Below, piece after piece: positions 62,263 to 64,000 of a stretch of 64,000 nt of DNA (the first letter of the stretch is position 1; every line of letters starts with the position of its first letter). The notes below the pieces were generated by a model, which was given only the letters and a program-made list of their open reading frames with translations, was not told the origin of the DNA and searched no databases. Origin of the DNA: Lepidodermella squamata. Taxonomy: Eukaryota; Gastrotricha. The DNA lies in contig JBLDXI010000011.1 in NCBI GenBank assembly GCA_047495785.1, positions 744,001-808,000 of the forward strand, in the 5' to 3' direction. Position numbers and translations under genes: made by a program.

Positions 62263-64000
62263 GAGAATTGATCCCTCTCCGCTTTACTTTTCAATTGTTC
62301 GGGCTAATCAACGCGTCCTTGCTCCGAAATTTCAAATATATGGTCAAATTTTTGAGCTACACTTCCTTAATCACCTGCTCGACGAAAATTTCCAAGACCC
62401 GCCTCAGCTAGGTGCTGGTCGGCCTGGTAGTTGGCGAAATCGAGCAACCCCAGAAAATGCCGATGATGAATTTCCGGAGCCAAACAACTCGTCTACCCTC
62501 CTGCATACATTCACAATTCCAAGCGCGAAGCGCGGTGAGATCGAATCTGAAGACGTAGAACAGCGATTTCGCCGCGTAGTTATCATGCTAATTGATATAG
62601 CCGACAAGCTTCGACTCCAAATTAATCAACACGTATCTATCAATCCTAAGAAGGAGCGCATCTTTGTCAAACTACGAATTGAACACCCTCAACTCCACAG
62701 GTTCTCTTTTCTAGCTTGTCTTCCAATTGATTACTAGCTTTCTATTTAAGAGCGATCTGCCTGCCGTTTCACCCGATCCAAAAGTTGACAGATGAGCGGA
62801 TCTACTCATTTATCGAGCGAATTCTTAATAGTCAAGAAAATCTCCTCCTAGAGGGTCACTGGTTCATCGAAGCTGTAGTATGTCGAGTCCCAACAACCAG
62901 CGCCGAAAACGACAGTAGCGACGGCTCAAACCCTACCAAGAGCATAAAAGTTTCAGGGAAACGCCGTCGAGATGTGACCAAGCGACCAACCGTTCCTGAA
63001 ATTATCGACAAACACCTCAGTAACTTTCGCTCAGTCATTCAGATTAACAATACGGAAGACCACCGCTGTCTACCTCGTGCACTGATGCTCGGTGCTGCTA
63101 GATTGCTCTATATGGCAAACAAGGCTGATCGCCAGCTTAAAAAATACTACGACCAAATCAGAGATCCCAGGCAATCATTACAAAGCCAAGCCGCAATACA
63201 GCTTCTACTAACGGCAAAGTTACCTGTAAACCAAGCTGGATACAATTTAGGCAGCGACCTGACCAGCCTTCGTCAAGCCTTGGAACTTTTACACAATCGC
63301 GATTTTAAAGTCATAGTTTACAGCAGCTCCGTTCAAAGAGTTACGACCACCGACCCAGCATCTTCACCAAATGACCCGACTCCACGGGAAAGTATCTATC
63401 TGCTAGTGACAGGCGATAATCATATTCATCTCCTAAGCAACCTCGCTTCAATCATTGGGACTCGGTTTTTCTGTCAAAGCTGCTATCAAGGGCTGAGTCG
63501 GCGAGATCAGGCACATGCTTGTGAATTCGCTTGTGATAAGTGTCTCCAACCTGATGCGAACTGCAGTCGCCTCCCCCAACAATGGCGACGATGCTCCGAA
63601 TGCCATCGAAACTACTACAACCCAACGTGCTACAATAATCACAAGGTCAATCACCGATGTCAGCCCAAGCAACGCTGTGTCAACTGCTCACGGCTATTCA
63701 TCGATCTGACCAAACACAAAAACTGCAAAGGTCGGCGATGTAGAATCTGTCACTCTATCCTAGCCACTGCTCAGAACCTCCCAGTCGGTCAATCTCTCCC
63801 AAGGCATCAATGCTATATGCAAGTTGCGCCACTCGTAGATCGCACTTCATATAAAAATATCATTGTTTTCGACTTTGAAACTCGAGTTGAAGAAGCAAGC
63901 TGTCGGCTAATTCCTAACCTCTGTGTTGCCTTCAAATGCTGTCCCGGATGTATGAATGAAGAACCAATAATCCAATCGGAAAACTGTACGACGTCCTGTG
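62263..64000 (+). CDS. Protein-primed family B DNA polymerase, N-terminal part
   Basis: Exon 62263-62700 follows a strong acceptor (tttttttcttag). A 50-bp intron (62701-62750) leads in frame to an exon open from 62751 to the window end, together about 560 residues. The N-terminal block (with PFHPIQKLTDERIYSFIE) and the DHRCLPRALML block match the region before the exonuclease in polymerases of Polintons, adintoviruses and bidnaviruses. A cysteine-rich zinc-binding segment follows (63470-63770, more than ten Cys in CxxC pairs), then the Exo I motif VFDFET at about 63870. Palm motifs lie beyond the window. The start is not settled: possibilities are an ATG at 62119 with a weak donor after five bases, or a splice from the gene upstream. 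TATATAG at 62190-62196 lies in the putative first intron. It would replicate the element. Confidence 0.8.

Larger units (their letters stand above)
58741..64000. mobile_element. Virus-derived / Polinton-like element, left part
   Basis: Five tightly packed genes of viral type lie together: TBP-like, small secreted protein, deoxynucleoside kinase, PC4-like protein and protein-primed DNA polymerase B. Intergenic gaps are 13 to 360 bp. Polymerases of this type with this N-terminal architecture are found in Polintons/Mavericks, adintoviruses and bidnaviruses. The right part (rest of polymerase, any capsid, ATPase or integrase genes) is beyond the window. No terminal repeat can be identified at the left, so the left limit is nominal. 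Confidence 0.7.

Noticed and set aside
1-64000. CRISPR arrays, bacterial operons or prokaryotic contamination
   Set aside because: Introns, metazoan domain architectures and AATAAA signals occur throughout; no regular spacer arrays seen.

Overview
The window is nuclear DNA from an intron-rich, compact animal genome. Most introns are AT-rich and about 50 bp with GT-AG ends, and exons are clearly richer in G+C than their surroundings. A nematode or another small ecdysozoan fits best: several receptor guanylyl cyclases in tandem, Kunitz, PAN and cysteine-rich secreted proteins, a PAR-motif Cys-loop channel, and splice-acceptor-like sequence just before some start codons. Against a textbook nematode, the interstitial telomere-like runs read TTAGGG, not TTAGGC. 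All exon boundaries were placed by eye, so allow a few bases of error.

Layout. 1-8.5 kb: two copies of a secreted cysteine-rich family facing each other, around an AIG1/GIMAP-like remnant, a Kunitz protein and a Q/S-rich protein with an unrecognised conserved domain. That domain recurs alone at 10.0-11.4 kb. 12.2-18.4 kb: two tandem MINPP-type histidine phosphatases. The second has lost both catalytic histidines and carries a 1.6-kb inverted-repeat element in its first intron. 18.9-24.1 kb: a seven-exon TIR - P-loop NTPase - P-loop NTPase - about 20 ankyrin repeat protein of NLR architecture. 25.0-25.3 kb: three palindromic X-box-like sites just upstream of an orphan gene. 26.4-30.3 kb (minus): a PAN-domain secreted protein and a Cys-loop anion channel.

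31.3-51.2 kb (minus): three receptor guanylyl cyclases, head to tail. Only the one at 47.1-51.2 kb keeps the cyclase catalytic residues; the other two keep the fold but have lost metal-binding and transition-state residues. A non-LTR retrotransposon remnant lies between the second and third. 51.2-58.7 kb: no convincing genes, but several inverted-repeat (MITE-like) families and a tandem duplication.

58.7-64.0 kb: the left part of a virus-derived or Polinton-like element with its own expression and replication kit. It holds a divergent TATA-binding-protein homologue, a small secreted or membrane protein, a deoxynucleoside kinase, a PC4-like protein with an acidic tail, and the N-terminal half of a protein-primed family B DNA polymerase that runs off the window. 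Every gene of this block is interrupted by introns of 40-56 bp, the host size. This block and the TIR/double-NTPase/ankyrin receptor are the two most unusual things here.
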